Positions 1 through 8,065 are shown, counted from the stretch's first letter. The stretch: DNA of 15,035 bases from Syntrophobacterales bacterium (GCA_030601545.1 JAUVTM010000019.1:1-15035); one strand, 5' to 3'. Program-made: numbers and translations. The notes: a model not told the origin generated them from the letters alone.

Positions 1-14
1 AAGCGGAGATAAAC

Positions 15-1019
15 ATGGCCGCCTGGCAAAACGTGGTAAACTTCCTCGGTCCTGATCTAGCGCGGATTGTCGTGGGCGTCGTGGGTGTTTTGGCTCTGGT
101 ACAGGTCAACGCTTTGTTTCTGGTCTGGCTGGAGCGCAAAGTCGCCGCTCACATCCAGCTCCGTATCGGTCCTAAAGAGGTGGGGCCTTTTGGTATTCTC
201 CAGAGTATTGTTGATGGTATCAAGCTGGTGGGTAAAGAGCTCATCACCCCTCGCCATGCTGACCGGAAACTGTTCATGCTTGCGCCCATCGCAGTGTTCT
301 TGCCGGTGCTGGTGAGTTTTGTGGTGATTCCTTTCAGCGAACGGCTCCTTATTCGGGATATGAACGTTGGGGTGCTGTTGATCTTCGCTTTCTCTACCTT
401 CAATGTACTCGCGGTTCTCGTGGGTGGTTGGGCCTCCAACAACAAATACTCTTTGCTGGGGGCCGTCCGCGCGGTGGCCCAGAATGTGGCCTACGAGATT
501 CCTTTACTGCTCGCGGTGCTCAGCGTGGTCATGTGGTCTAACAGCTTGCAGATGTCCGAGATCGTGGCGTCACAGTCCAAGGTCTGGCACGTCTTTTCGA
601 TGCCAGTGGCCGCTCTCATCTTCCTTATTTGCGCTACGGCGGAAACAAACAGGGCGCCCTTTGACATCCCGGAGGCAGAGTCCGAGCTGGTAGCCGGCTT
701 TCATACCGAGTACAGTGGAATGCGTTTTGCCCTGTTTTTCTTGGCCGAGTATTCCAACATGCTCATAGTTTCGGCGGTGGCAACCACCTTGTTTTTCGGC
801 GGCTGGAAAAGTCCTCCTTTTCTCGGGTTTTTGCCTGTGCCCGGCTTGATCTGGTTTTTTGCCAAGACTTATATGCTGATCTTTGTGACTATTTGGGTGC
901 GCTGGACGTTCCCGCGCTTACGTTTCGATCAACTCATGAACTTCTGTTGGAAGATCATGATTCCGGCGGCACTGCTTCATTTGGTCGTCTATGCCGGGAT
1001 CATCAAGATTATAAATTAA
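15..1019 (+). CDS. nuoH: NADH-quinone oxidoreductase subunit H (complex I, NuoH/ND1)
   Basis: NuoH is the membrane subunit that joins the peripheral arm of complex I to the proton-pumping arm and forms most of the quinone chamber. The 334-residue product is hydrophobic throughout and has the usual family length. Family hallmarks are the early segment LERKVAAHIQLRIGP (about residues 39-53), the WASNNKYSLLGAVRAVAQ stretch around residue 140-160, and the ETNRAPFDIPEAESELVAGF loop, the acidic quinone-site loop. ATG at 15 follows GGAG at 5-8 with good spacing. The gene is followed by nuoI after 91 bases that contain an inverted repeat. nuoG often precedes nuoH in bacteria, but the upstream DNA is not in this window. 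Identity is secure; only the upstream operon context is unknown. Confidence 0.97.
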   Translation: MAAWQNVVNFLGPDLARIVVGVVGVLALVQVNALFLVWLERKVAAHIQLRIGPKEVGPFGILQSIVDGIKLVGKELITPRHADRKLFMLAPIAVFLPVLVSFVVIPFSERLLIRDMNVGVLLIFAFSTFNVLAVLVGGWASNNKYSLLGAVRAVAQNVAYEIPLLLAVLSVVMWSNSLQMSEIVASQSKVWHVFSMPVAALIFLICATAETNRAPFDIPEAESELVAGFHTEYSGMRFALFFLAEYSNMLIVSAVATTLFFGGWKSPPFLGFLPVPGLIWFFAKTYMLIFVTIWVRWTFPRLRFDQLMNFCWKIMIPAALLHLVVYAGIIKIIN

Positions 1020-1094
1020 GGGATTGAGGAATTTAAGCTTTGGAAATTTGGTTGATGAGGTCCTAATAATTCACAATTCCTGAATCCCTTAATT
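1014..1094. repeat. Inverted repeat in the nuoH-nuoI gap
   Basis: A 20-base arm at 1014-1033 (AATTAAGGGATTGAGGAATT) and its reverse complement at 1075-1094 match at 19 of 20 positions and are separated by 41 bases. The left arm overlaps the nuoH stop codon. In RNA this would form a stable stem between two co-transcribed genes. There is no T-run after the stem, so it is not a classical terminator. It could affect mRNA processing or stability, or be one of the degenerate ATTCC/GAATCCC word repeats also seen near 13670-13710. Confidence 0.7.
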
Positions 1095-1110
1095 CCCGAA
1101 TTGGAGCTAT

Positions 1111-1548
1111 ATGGGTATGATCAAAGACATTGTGGAAGGTGGCTGGAGCTTGATCGCAGGCATGTGGGTCACCATCCGACGCATCTACCGGCCTGTGGTT
1201 ACGGTTCAATATCCCCGCGAATATCTAGACATGAGCCCAGCTTACCGCGGGCACATTGAGTTTGAGCAGTTTCCCGAAACCGGTAGCCATAATTGCGTTG
1301 CCTGCGGGACCTGCATGCGATTTTGCCCCACCAATGTGATCAAGGTCCAAGGGGAAAAGACTCATACTCACAGCGAGAAACGAGCCAGCCTCTATTTTAT
1401 TGATTTTTCTCACTGCAGCCTTTGTGGTCTGTGCGTGACCAACTGTCCCACCCAGACACTGAAGTTTTCCGGAGAATATGAGTTGGCGCATTATAGCCGT
1501 TGGGATGGGGTGGTAGACCTTATCCAACGGTTGGAGGAGTCGGCATGA
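1111..1548 (+). CDS. nuoI: NADH-quinone oxidoreductase subunit I (2x[4Fe-4S] ferredoxin-like, NuoI/TYKY)
   Basis: NuoI is the peripheral-arm subunit carrying clusters N6a and N6b, which pass electrons towards NuoB. The 145-residue protein has two ferredoxin motifs: cysteines 62, 65, 68 and 72 followed by Pro73, and cysteines 102, 105, 108 and 112 followed by Pro113. The N-terminal amphipathic segment (about residues 5-30) matches the membrane-contacting helix of the family. Start ATG 1111 has GGAG at 1103-1106. Its stop overlaps the nuoJ start (ATGA at 1545-1548), suggesting translational coupling. All eight cluster ligands are present, so the subunit looks competent for electron transfer. 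Confidence 0.97.
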   Translation: MGMIKDIVEGGWSLIAGMWVTIRRIYRPVVTVQYPREYLDMSPAYRGHIEFEQFPETGSHNCVACGTCMRFCPTNVIKVQGEKTHTHSEKRASLYFIDFSHCSLCGLCVTNCPTQTLKFSGEYELAHYSRWDGVVDLIQRLEESA

Positions 1549-2081
1549 ACTCGGTTCAGAGCCTCATTCAACCACAAGTACTAGCCCAGATAGGATTCGC
1601 CGGGATCGTGGCACTTACCCTTACCGGGGCGCTCATAGCAGTTTTTCCCCGAAATATTCTGTACAACATCTTGGGCCTTATTGTTTGTCTCACCGGGGTA
1701 GCAGGAATTTTCGTCTACCTGGGAAGCCCTTTTATCGCTCTGATGGAGCTCCTCATCTACGTGGGTGCAATTTGTATCTCCATTATTTTTGCTATCATGC
1801 TGTCCAGACCGCTCCACCTGAGTTTGCCCAAACGGGCTTTGCCTAAAGTGGGCCTTGCTCTGGGAGTAGGCGCGGCGGTGTTCATCATGCTGAGTGCAAT
1901 CATCAGCCGCACCGAGTGGCAGCCGGCCGCGATGCGCAGCAGCGATTGGTCCATCGCCACTTTGGGCGCATATCTGCTTACCCGCTACAATCTCGTTTTC
2001 GAAGTGATTTCTCTGGTGCTGTTGGTTGCCATCCTTGGTGCCATCATCATCGCAGGTTATGCTCGCAGGAGTCCGTCGTGA
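1545..2081 (+). CDS. nuoJ: NADH-quinone oxidoreductase subunit J (NuoJ/ND6)
   Basis: NuoJ is a five-helix membrane subunit of complex I whose third helix helps couple quinone reduction to proton translocation. The 178-residue product is hydrophobic and carries the family segment GSPFIALMELLIYVGAICI around residues 60-80. I chose ATG 1545 over an in-frame upstream ATG at 1500. It overlaps the nuoI stop in the usual ATGA fashion, follows GGAGGAG at 1533-1539, and gives an N-terminus without the hydrophilic 15-residue extension. Its stop overlaps the GTG start of nuoK. C-terminal length and hydropathy are normal for bacterial NuoJ. Confidence 0.94.
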   Translation: MNSVQSLIQPQVLAQIGFAGIVALTLTGALIAVFPRNILYNILGLIVCLTGVAGIFVYLGSPFIALMELLIYVGAICISIIFAIMLSRPLHLSLPKRALPKVGLALGVGAAVFIMLSAIISRTEWQPAAMRSSDWSIATLGAYLLTRYNLVFEVISLVLLVAILGAIIIAGYARRSPS

Positions 2082-2386
2082 ACAGTCTTACCACCTATCT
2101 TTTTTTGGCAGCTTTGCTCTTTAGCTTGGGGATCTTCGGGGTGTTTCAGCGCCGTTCCCTCATTGGCATGCTCATCGCTATAGAACTCATGCTGAATGGC
2201 GCCAGCATCAACTTTATGGCCTTTAACCGATTCCTGGCACCTGATCCCATTGTCGGTCAGATATATACCCTGTTCATTATGGGCATTGCCGCTGCTGAGG
2301 CGGCCATCGCCCTGAGCATTATAGTGGCAGTATTCCGCAGACTCGGTTCCATTAATATCGAGCGGGCCCAAGAACTACGAGGCTAA
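2078..2386 (+). CDS. nuoK: NADH-quinone oxidoreductase subunit K (NuoK/ND4L)
   Basis: NuoK is a small three-helix subunit of the complex I membrane arm that contributes buried glutamates to the central proton path. Starting at GTG 2078 the product is 102 residues, the normal family length. Glu36 then falls in IELMLN, as in well-studied NuoK proteins, and a second membrane glutamate sits at residue 74 in AAAEAAIAL. The GTG overlaps the nuoJ stop (GTGA) and is preceded by AGGAG at 2067-2071 with six bases of spacing. This favours it over the upstream ATG at 1916, which would add a long polar extension encoded inside nuoJ. nuoL follows after two bases. Confidence 0.94.
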   Translation: MNSLTTYLFLAALLFSLGIFGVFQRRSLIGMLIAIELMLNGASINFMAFNRFLAPDPIVGQIYTLFIMGIAAAEAAIALSIIVAVFRRLGSINIERAQELRG

Positions 2387-2388
2387 CC

Positions 2389-4299
2389 ATGACCTCTTCC
2401 TGGTTCCAAGATCCAACTTTGCTGGCAGCCATGCTGGGAGCGCTGCTGCCCTTTGTTAGTTTTGTTCTGATAATGGTCTTTACCCGGCCATACCCGAAGC
2501 TGTCGGCAACAATCTCAGTTGCTGCCGTCAGTGTATCCGTCATCTGTGCCCTTTTCCTTCTCGGCCGCCACTGGCATCTGGAACATCCTATCCAATACAC
2601 CACCAAATGGCTGGTCTCTGGAGAACTGTACGTTCCCTTTGGATTCATGCTGGATCAACTCAGTCTGCTGATGCTCACGATTGTTGCGGTTATCAGCTTC
2701 CTGGTGCAGGTCTACTCTTTGGGCTACATGGCTGGGGACCCGGGATTTTCCCGCTACTATGCCTTTCAGTCTCTGTTCGCCTGGGCCATGATGACTATGA
2801 GCATCGCCCCCACCATGCTCCAATTCTACATTTTCTGGGAGCTGGTGGGCCTGGCCTCCTACCTGTTGATCGGTTTTTACTATGAGAAGTTCAGCGCTTC
2901 CGAGGCGGGGAAAAAGGCGTTCGTCATGACTCGTGTGGGAGATATCGCCTTCTTCCTCGGGATTCTGCTGGTGCTGCTCAATTTCGGCAACCTGAATATC
3001 CTGGACATGAACTCGGTTGATGTAACCGCGCGCATGTCACCGGCACTGATAACCCTTTGTGCTATTCTGATCTTCGGTGGCGTTGCCGGCAAGAGCGCCC
3101 AGTTCCCCCTGCTCACCTGGCTGCCTGATGCCATGGAGGGCCCTACCCCGGTGAGCGCCTTGCTCCACTCGGCCACCATGGTGGCGGCAGGGGTTTACAT
3201 GTTCGCCCGAATTTTTCCCTTTTTCAGTAAGTCGGCCACCGCCATGACCCTCTTTCTGGCCATCGGCATGATTACCATGCTGCTGGCCTCCACCATGGCC
3301 ATGGTGACCAGGGACATCAAGCAGGTCTGGGCCTACTCCACCATCAGCCAGCTCGGCTTCATGGTCATGGGTCTGGCGGCGGGCAGTTACTTTGCCGGCG
3401 TCTTTCACCTTACCACCCATGCCGGATTCAAGGCCCTGCTCTTTCTCTGCTCGGGAGTCTTTATCCACGCGTATGAAACCAACGACATGTACGAAATAGG
3501 AAGACAGGGAGGGCGTGGCCTGAAGATCCCCATGGTATGCATGACCCTGGGTGCGGCGGCCTTATCTGGATTGCCGCCCTTTTCCGGTTTTTTCAGCAAA
3601 GAAGCGATCATGGGCGGTCTGGCCGGCCTTCATAACCCCATCTGGCTCTGGGGCGGGCTTTTGGGTGCTTTTCTAACAGCATATTATTCATTCCGGCTGA
3701 TTTTTCTCATCCTGTTTCCGAGCAAGATTAAAGAGCCCCACCATGGGGAGCATGGCGGCCATGGTCATGGTGATGACCATCACCATGCGGGCCTCTACTG
3801 GGTAATGGCCTGGCCCCTGATCATTCTAGCCACTGTCACCCTTGTTCTGGGTCTCTTCCAGACCCCGCTGGAGAATTTCCTGGTGGGGCATTACGGTGGT
3901 GCTGAGGGGCACGGCGGCGGTCACCACGCCTGGCTTCTCTATGTGGCAGTGGGACTCGCCCTTTCGGGAGTGGGTCTGGCCTGGCTGGAGTTTGGGCGCA
4001 AAGGGGCTTCCCAGGTAGGTTTTGTGGAGCGGATGGAGCCTGTTAAGACGCTTTTTGCCGAACGTTGGTACATTGACCATTTTTATCGCTTGTTTCTCGA
4101 TTATGTCATCTATGGAATTTTCTCCAACCTGTTTACCAGAAACGACCGCCAGGTGATCGATGGCGGTATCGACGGAATTTGCAGGGCTACTGTTGGCGGG
4201 GGCAGGATGCTTTCCTTTCTGCAGTCGGGAATGCTCCAGTACAACTTGATGGTGATGTTCGCCGTTCTGGCCCTGGTGGCACTTTACTTCTTCTTTTAG
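2389..4299 (+). CDS. nuoL: NADH-quinone oxidoreductase subunit L (NuoL/ND5 antiporter-like)
   Basis: NuoL is the distal antiporter-like proton channel of complex I and carries the long lateral helix. The 636-residue product has the expected core: Glu151 in the FWELVGLASYLLIG helix (TM5), Lys235 in GKSAQFP (TM7), and DAMEGPTPVSALLHSATM (TM8 region). The essential charged residues are intact. A histidine-rich cytoplasmic or periplasmic loop lies at about residues 451-466 (8 His in 16 residues), with further histidines at 501, 508, 512 and 513. This insertion is more His-dense than in textbook NuoL. The C-terminal part (about residues 530-636) is the lateral-helix region ending in a final membrane segment. 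The gene sits two bases after nuoK and twelve before nuoM. Confidence 0.97.
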   Translation: MTSSWFQDPTLLAAMLGALLPFVSFVLIMVFTRPYPKLSATISVAAVSVSVICALFLLGRHWHLEHPIQYTTKWLVSGELYVPFGFMLDQLSLLMLTIVAVISFLVQVYSLGYMAGDPGFSRYYAFQSLFAWAMMTMSIAPTMLQFYIFWELVGLASYLLIGFYYEKFSASEAGKKAFVMTRVGDIAFFLGILLVLLNFGNLNILDMNSVDVTARMSPALITLCAILIFGGVAGKSAQFPLLTWLPDAMEGPTPVSALLHSATMVAAGVYMFARIFPFFSKSATAMTLFLAIGMITMLLASTMAMVTRDIKQVWAYSTISQLGFMVMGLAAGSYFAGVFHLTTHAGFKALLFLCSGVFIHAYETNDMYEIGRQGGRGLKIPMVCMTLGAAALSGLPPFSGFFSKEAIMGGLAGLHNPIWLWGGLLGAFLTAYYSFRLIFLILFPSKIKEPHHGEHGGHGHGDDHHHAGLYWVMAWPLIILATVTLVLGLFQTPLENFLVGHYGGAEGHGGGHHAWLLYVAVGLALSGVGLAWLEFGRKGASQVGFVERMEPVKTLFAERWYIDHFYRLFLDYVIYGIFSNLFTRNDRQVIDGGIDGICRATVGGGRMLSFLQSGMLQYNLMVMFAVLALVALYFFF

Positions 4300-4311
4300 G
4301 GTGAAGAGCAC

Positions 4312-5790
4312 ATGAGTATGGAGTTTGCTAATTTTCCTTATCTTTCCACCATCCTTTTCAGTTGTGTGGTGGGCCTGCTGGTGATCCTTGTTATCCCCGC
4401 TGAGCGCAAAATGCTGATCAAGTGGGTCAGTTTGGTCTTTTCAGGGATTCCCATGGTGCTCTCCATCTATCTCTTTTTCGCTTATGACAAAGCCCAGGGA
4501 GGTCTCCAGTTCGTGGAGAAGGTGCTATGGGTCGACTCCATGGGCATTTACTACTTCAATGCGGCGGACGGTTTCAATCTGCCCATGCTTATGCTCACCG
4601 GTATTGTCCTCTTTACCGGGGTACTCACCATGTGGGAGTTGGAGCTCAGGGTCAAAGAGTTCTTCGCTTTCACCTTCCTGCTGGTGGCAGGCGTCTTCGG
4701 TGTTTTCATGAGCATGGATCTCTTTTTCATCTTTGTCTGGTACGATGTCTCCCTCTTTCCCATGTACCCGCTCATTGCCATCTGGGGCAGTACCCGTAAA
4801 GAATACGGCGCCATGAAGCTGACCATCTATCTGCTGGCCGGAAGTGCGCTGATTCTGCCAGCCATCCTCTATCTTTTTGTGAATTCCGGTTTGAATACTT
4901 TTGACATTGTGGCCCTTATGCAGCCGGGCGTCTTCACCCCATTTCAACAGAAATTTGCCTTTATCCTGCTCTATCTGGGTTTCGGCATCCTGGCGGGTGT
5001 CTGGCCCTTCCACACCTGGTCGCCGGTGGGACATGTGGCCGCGCCCACTTCGGTGAGCATGATTCACGCGGGCGTGCTCATGAAGCTCGGCGCTTTCGGG
5101 GTTTTGCGAGTAGCCATATTCCTCTGCCCGGAGGGCTGGCAGTACTGGGCCCAACTCATGGCGGTGCTGGCAACCTGCGGCATTGTCTACGGCGCTTTTG
5201 TGGGTTTGGCCCAAACGGATCTCAAGTATGTAATCGGCTACTCCAGTGTCTCCCATATGGGCATTGTCGGCCTCGGTCTGGCTACTGTTACCGTAGATGG
5301 GCTTAATGGTGCGGTGTTTCAAATGTTCGCCCATGGAGTTATGACTGCACTCCTCTTCTCTTCAGTGGGCTACATCTATGAAAAGACCCACACCAAGATG
5401 ATTCCTGAGCTGGGTGGCATGAGCAAGATAATGCCCGTGGCCTCGGGCTATTTCATCCTGGCAGCGCTGGCAGGTATAGGTGTTCCCTGTCTGGCCAGCT
5501 TCTGGGCGGAACTGCTGGTCTTCATCTCTGCCTTTAAGACCTACCCGGTTCGGGGCGCACTGGCCATCTGCGCTCTGGTGGTGGGAGCCTTGTTCATGTT
5601 GCGGGTGGTACAGCGAACGTTTTATGGCGAGAAAAATGAGCAATTTGAGCATCTACCCGATCTCACGTTTGTTCCCGGTATTCCCAGGATGATCCTGGCG
5701 GCGGTAATTGTACTCTTTGGCCTGTTTCCGTCGGTAATGCTTGATGTGATCCAGGTGGCTTCAGTTCCCTTTATCAACGGGTTGCCATGA
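4312..5790 (+). CDS. nuoM: NADH-quinone oxidoreductase subunit M (NuoM/ND4 antiporter-like, variant channel residues)
   Basis: NuoM is the middle antiporter-like subunit of the complex I membrane arm. The 492-residue protein shows the family TM5 segment ending FPMYPLIAIWG, the PFHTWSP...APTSVSMIHAGVLMKLGAFG region, and Glu400 in a TM12 segment (FWAELLVF). Two positions depart from the usual pattern. The buried TM5 glutamate (Glu144 in E. coli NuoM) is Asp145. The TM7 lysine that normally precedes the PxxPFH segment is Leu227, counted back from His234. The TM8 lysine is kept (Lys258). NuoL and NuoN of the same operon keep both residues. The sequence is otherwise intact, so this looks like a lineage variant rather than a decayed gene. 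ATG 4312 follows GAAGAG; ATG 4318 is an alternative start. The stop overlaps nuoN. Confidence 0.95.
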   Translation: MSMEFANFPYLSTILFSCVVGLLVILVIPAERKMLIKWVSLVFSGIPMVLSIYLFFAYDKAQGGLQFVEKVLWVDSMGIYYFNAADGFNLPMLMLTGIVLFTGVLTMWELELRVKEFFAFTFLLVAGVFGVFMSMDLFFIFVWYDVSLFPMYPLIAIWGSTRKEYGAMKLTIYLLAGSALILPAILYLFVNSGLNTFDIVALMQPGVFTPFQQKFAFILLYLGFGILAGVWPFHTWSPVGHVAAPTSVSMIHAGVLMKLGAFGVLRVAIFLCPEGWQYWAQLMAVLATCGIVYGAFVGLAQTDLKYVIGYSSVSHMGIVGLGLATVTVDGLNGAVFQMFAHGVMTALLFSSVGYIYEKTHTKMIPELGGMSKIMPVASGYFILAALAGIGVPCLASFWAELLVFISAFKTYPVRGALAICALVVGALFMLRVVQRTFYGEKNEQFEHLPDLTFVPGIPRMILAAVIVLFGLFPSVMLDVIQVASVPFINGLP

Positions 5791-7211
5791 TGAACTTATG
5801 GACTCTTTTCATTCCTGAGCTTTACTGTTTGCTGATGGCTGTCGTCTTTTTCGGCCTGGCCATGTCGGCAAGCCCCAACCCCAGGCGTGATTATTTTGCG
5901 GCGCTCTTCATGGCCGGCGTGGGGGTGGTGGTAGCCCTGGCCTGCGTCAGGTTGGAAGGAACCCTCTTTTTCGAGGCCTACCGAGTGGACCTCTTTTCCC
6001 AGGTCTTCAAGGTCATGCTGGCCATGGGCTTCTTTCTGGTAGTCTGCCTGTGCACCGAACTCAATGGCATTGAGGAGCGACATCATCCAGAATTCTACCT
6101 TTTCCTTAGCACCTGCACCCTGGCGATGATGATGCTGGTAAGCAGCGTCGAGCTGCTGACCATCTATGTTGCCCTGGAACTCTCCAGCTATTCGCTTTAC
6201 ATTCTGGTCCCCCTGCGCAGGGGGGACGGCATTGATGTGGAGGCCGGTATCAAGTACCTCATGGTGGGAGCCTGCGCTTCGGCGGTGATGCTCTTCGGCC
6301 TTTCCTATATTTTTGGGGTGACCCATACTACCTATCTGGTGGAAATTGTCCAGGTGCTTCCCAGTGTTATTGGCACACCTGCGGCAATCGTCGGCCTGCT
6401 TCTTATGCTGTGTGGCTTTTTCTTCAAGTTAGCCGTATTCCCGTTTCATTTTTGGGCCCCGGACGTGTATCAAGGAGCCGCCAACCAGGTGACTGCCTAC
6501 ATTGCGACGGCTTCCAAAGTGGCGGCCGTGGCCATCATCATGAGGGTGGTGGCCTTGAGCGGGGGCAACAGCAAATATCTTGTGGATGTGCTGGTGACCC
6601 TCTCCATTGCCTCCATGACCCTGGGCAATCTGGTGGCCATTGTGCAAAAAGACATGAAGCGGCTGTTGGCATATTCCAGCATCTCCCATGCCGGCTACGT
6701 GCTCATCGGGATTCTCAGCATGAGTGCTAGCGGATATGCCAGTGCTATCTTCTATGCCCTGGCTTACCTGGTTATGAACCTTTGCTGCTTCCTGGTGGTG
6801 GTGAAGGTGGCCCATGACGGCAGTGATTTAAAGATCGCCCAGTTGGCAGGGCTGCATCGCCGCTCCCCCCTGTTGGCCATGGCTCTGATGCTGGCTGTTT
6901 TCGGACTAGCCGGCATTCCTCCTACCATCGGCTTTACCGGCAAATTTTTGGTGTTCGCCGCAGCCATGGAGAAGGGCTACGTCACCCTGGTTATTATTGC
7001 CATGATCAATGCCACCATTTCTCTTTACTATTATATCCTGGTGGTAAAAGCAGCCTATCTAATGGAGTCCGATGAGGAGTTGCCCGGGCTTCCTGTTTCC
7101 ATACCAACGAAAGTACTCACCGTGGTGCTGGTGACCGTAATGGTGGTATTTGGTGTATTCCCGCACCATTTGCTTGAGGTGGCCAGAGCAGCAGCCCGTG
7201 CGCTGATGTGA
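5787..7211 (+). CDS. nuoN: NADH-quinone oxidoreductase subunit N (NuoN/ND2 antiporter-like)
   Basis: NuoN is the antiporter-like subunit nearest the NuoA/J/K/H junction of complex I. The 474-residue protein carries the TM5 glutamate (Glu131, in VALELSSYSLYIL), the TM7 lysine (Lys214, in GFFFKLAVFPFHFW), the APDVYQGAANQVTAYIATAS signature, and the TM8 lysine just after it. All are typical of NuoN and absent from NuoL/M. ATG 5787 overlaps the nuoM stop (ATGA); a second ATG at 5790 is equally possible and would shorten the product by one residue. The Shine-Dalgarno sequence is poor, consistent with translational coupling to nuoM. It is the last canonical complex I gene here; an iron-sulfur protein gene follows after 69 bases. 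Confidence 0.96.
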   Translation: MMNLWTLFIPELYCLLMAVVFFGLAMSASPNPRRDYFAALFMAGVGVVVALACVRLEGTLFFEAYRVDLFSQVFKVMLAMGFFLVVCLCTELNGIEERHHPEFYLFLSTCTLAMMMLVSSVELLTIYVALELSSYSLYILVPLRRGDGIDVEAGIKYLMVGACASAVMLFGLSYIFGVTHTTYLVEIVQVLPSVIGTPAAIVGLLLMLCGFFFKLAVFPFHFWAPDVYQGAANQVTAYIATASKVAAVAIIMRVVALSGGNSKYLVDVLVTLSIASMTLGNLVAIVQKDMKRLLAYSSISHAGYVLIGILSMSASGYASAIFYALAYLVMNLCCFLVVVKVAHDGSDLKIAQLAGLHRRSPLLAMALMLAVFGLAGIPPTIGFTGKFLVFAAAMEKGYVTLVIIAMINATISLYYYILVVKAAYLMESDEELPGLPVSIPTKVLTVVLVTVMVVFGVFPHHLLEVARAAARALM

Positions 7212-7240
7212 GCATATGAATAAATGAGCTAAAGTACCTG

Positions 7241-7271
7241 AAATGTCCAAAATGTCTACAGTGAACTAGAG
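7241..7271 (+). repeat. Dispersed 31-bp word repeat, copy 1
   Basis: This stretch between nuoN and the iron-sulfur fusion gene matches 13514-13544 at 26 of 31 positions by hand alignment. Both are made of degenerate units like CTAAAATGT / CTAAAGTG and end in GTGAACTA. Such word repeats recur in the gaps of this window. The copy lies directly upstream of the start at 7281, so it forms part of that gene's leader. Confidence 0.6.
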
Positions 7272-7280
7272 CGAGTCGGA

Positions 7281-8021
7281 ATGGAACCTCAAATCCCAAA
7301 TTTTTGCCGAACCGATGAACAGCGGCCATGTGTAACCATCTGTGCGGGATCGGCTGACTGCACCTGTGATTGTGAAAAAGTCCGAAAGGTGCTGGAAGAG
7401 GAGATTGCCGCCAGGAATTTAGGATTGACCGTTGGCACCATGAAAGTTGGCTGCAATGGAGACTGTCCTCATGGGGTTCTGGTGGGCTTCCCGCAAAAGG
7501 GTTTTTTCTACGAGCAGGTTGATACAAAGCAGGCCAGAGAGGTGGTGAGCGGAACATTGGTGCAAGGGCACATCCTTTTCGATCTGCTCCATATCGATCC
7601 TTTGAAAGCAACCTCCGGGAAAATTCTCTATGACCGCTCGGGGTTCATAGCGACAATTGATGATAGTTTCTGCATGATTCAGGTAGCCAAGTACTTCCTC
7701 GATTTTGAAAAGGATGTTTCCTGCGGCAAATGCGTACCCTGTCGGGTTGGCTCTGTTGAGCTCCGAGAAATTCTGGAGCGTATTATTCAGGGAAAGGGAG
7801 AGCCAGAGGATCTGCAACAGCTTGATCTGGTCTGCCGTGCCATGCAGGATGCGCCCTATTGTGACTTTGCCAGAACTACCACTGGCCCAGTGGTAACCAT
7901 TCTCAAGCACTTCCGCTCAGAGTTCGAGAAGCACATCGACCAAGGGGTGTGTCCGGCTGGAGAGTGCGAAGCCCTAGGCAAGGAAGCCGAAGAGAAGGAA
8001 ACTGAAGAGGGCGAGGAGTAA
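7281..8021 (+). CDS. FMN-less NuoE/NuoF-like iron-sulfur fusion protein ([2Fe-2S] + [4Fe-4S])
   Basis: This 246-residue protein looks like the two ends of a NuoF-type flavoprotein joined together. Residues about 15-105 are a thioredoxin-like [2Fe-2S] domain with probable ligands Cys17, Cys21, Cys58 and Cys62. Residues about 115-219 match the C-terminal NuoF [4Fe-4S] domain: the DDSFCMIQVAKYFL helix, the SCGKCVPCRVG motif (Cys148, 151, 154), and a fourth cysteine 40 residues later (Cys194). The glycine-rich FMN/NADH-binding segment and the SLBB domain that normally lie between are absent, so it should not oxidise NADH itself. After residue 219 a CPAGEC motif appears, which in HydB/HndC-type subunits leads into a ferredoxin domain. 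Here it ends in an acidic tail. Its place at the end of the nuo operon suggests a docking or electron-transfer role for complex I. The function is inferred; a soluble regulator is an alternative. Confidence 0.8.
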   Translation: MEPQIPNFCRTDEQRPCVTICAGSADCTCDCEKVRKVLEEEIAARNLGLTVGTMKVGCNGDCPHGVLVGFPQKGFFYEQVDTKQAREVVSGTLVQGHILFDLLHIDPLKATSGKILYDRSGFIATIDDSFCMIQVAKYFLDFEKDVSCGKCVPCRVGSVELREILERIIQGKGEPEDLQQLDLVCRAMQDAPYCDFARTTTGPVVTILKHFRSEFEKHIDQGVCPAGECEALGKEAEEKETEEGEE

Positions 8022-8065
8022 GCACGCACCTTGAAAATTCTGTGGGTTTGTATTGAGAGGTATGG

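Noticed and set aside
4525..5334. A 269-codon open frame on the - strand inside nuoM
   Set aside because: It lies fully antisense to a well-conserved gene, has low-complexity His/Glu/Gln-rich translation typical of an antisense shadow, and no ribosome binding site was seen.
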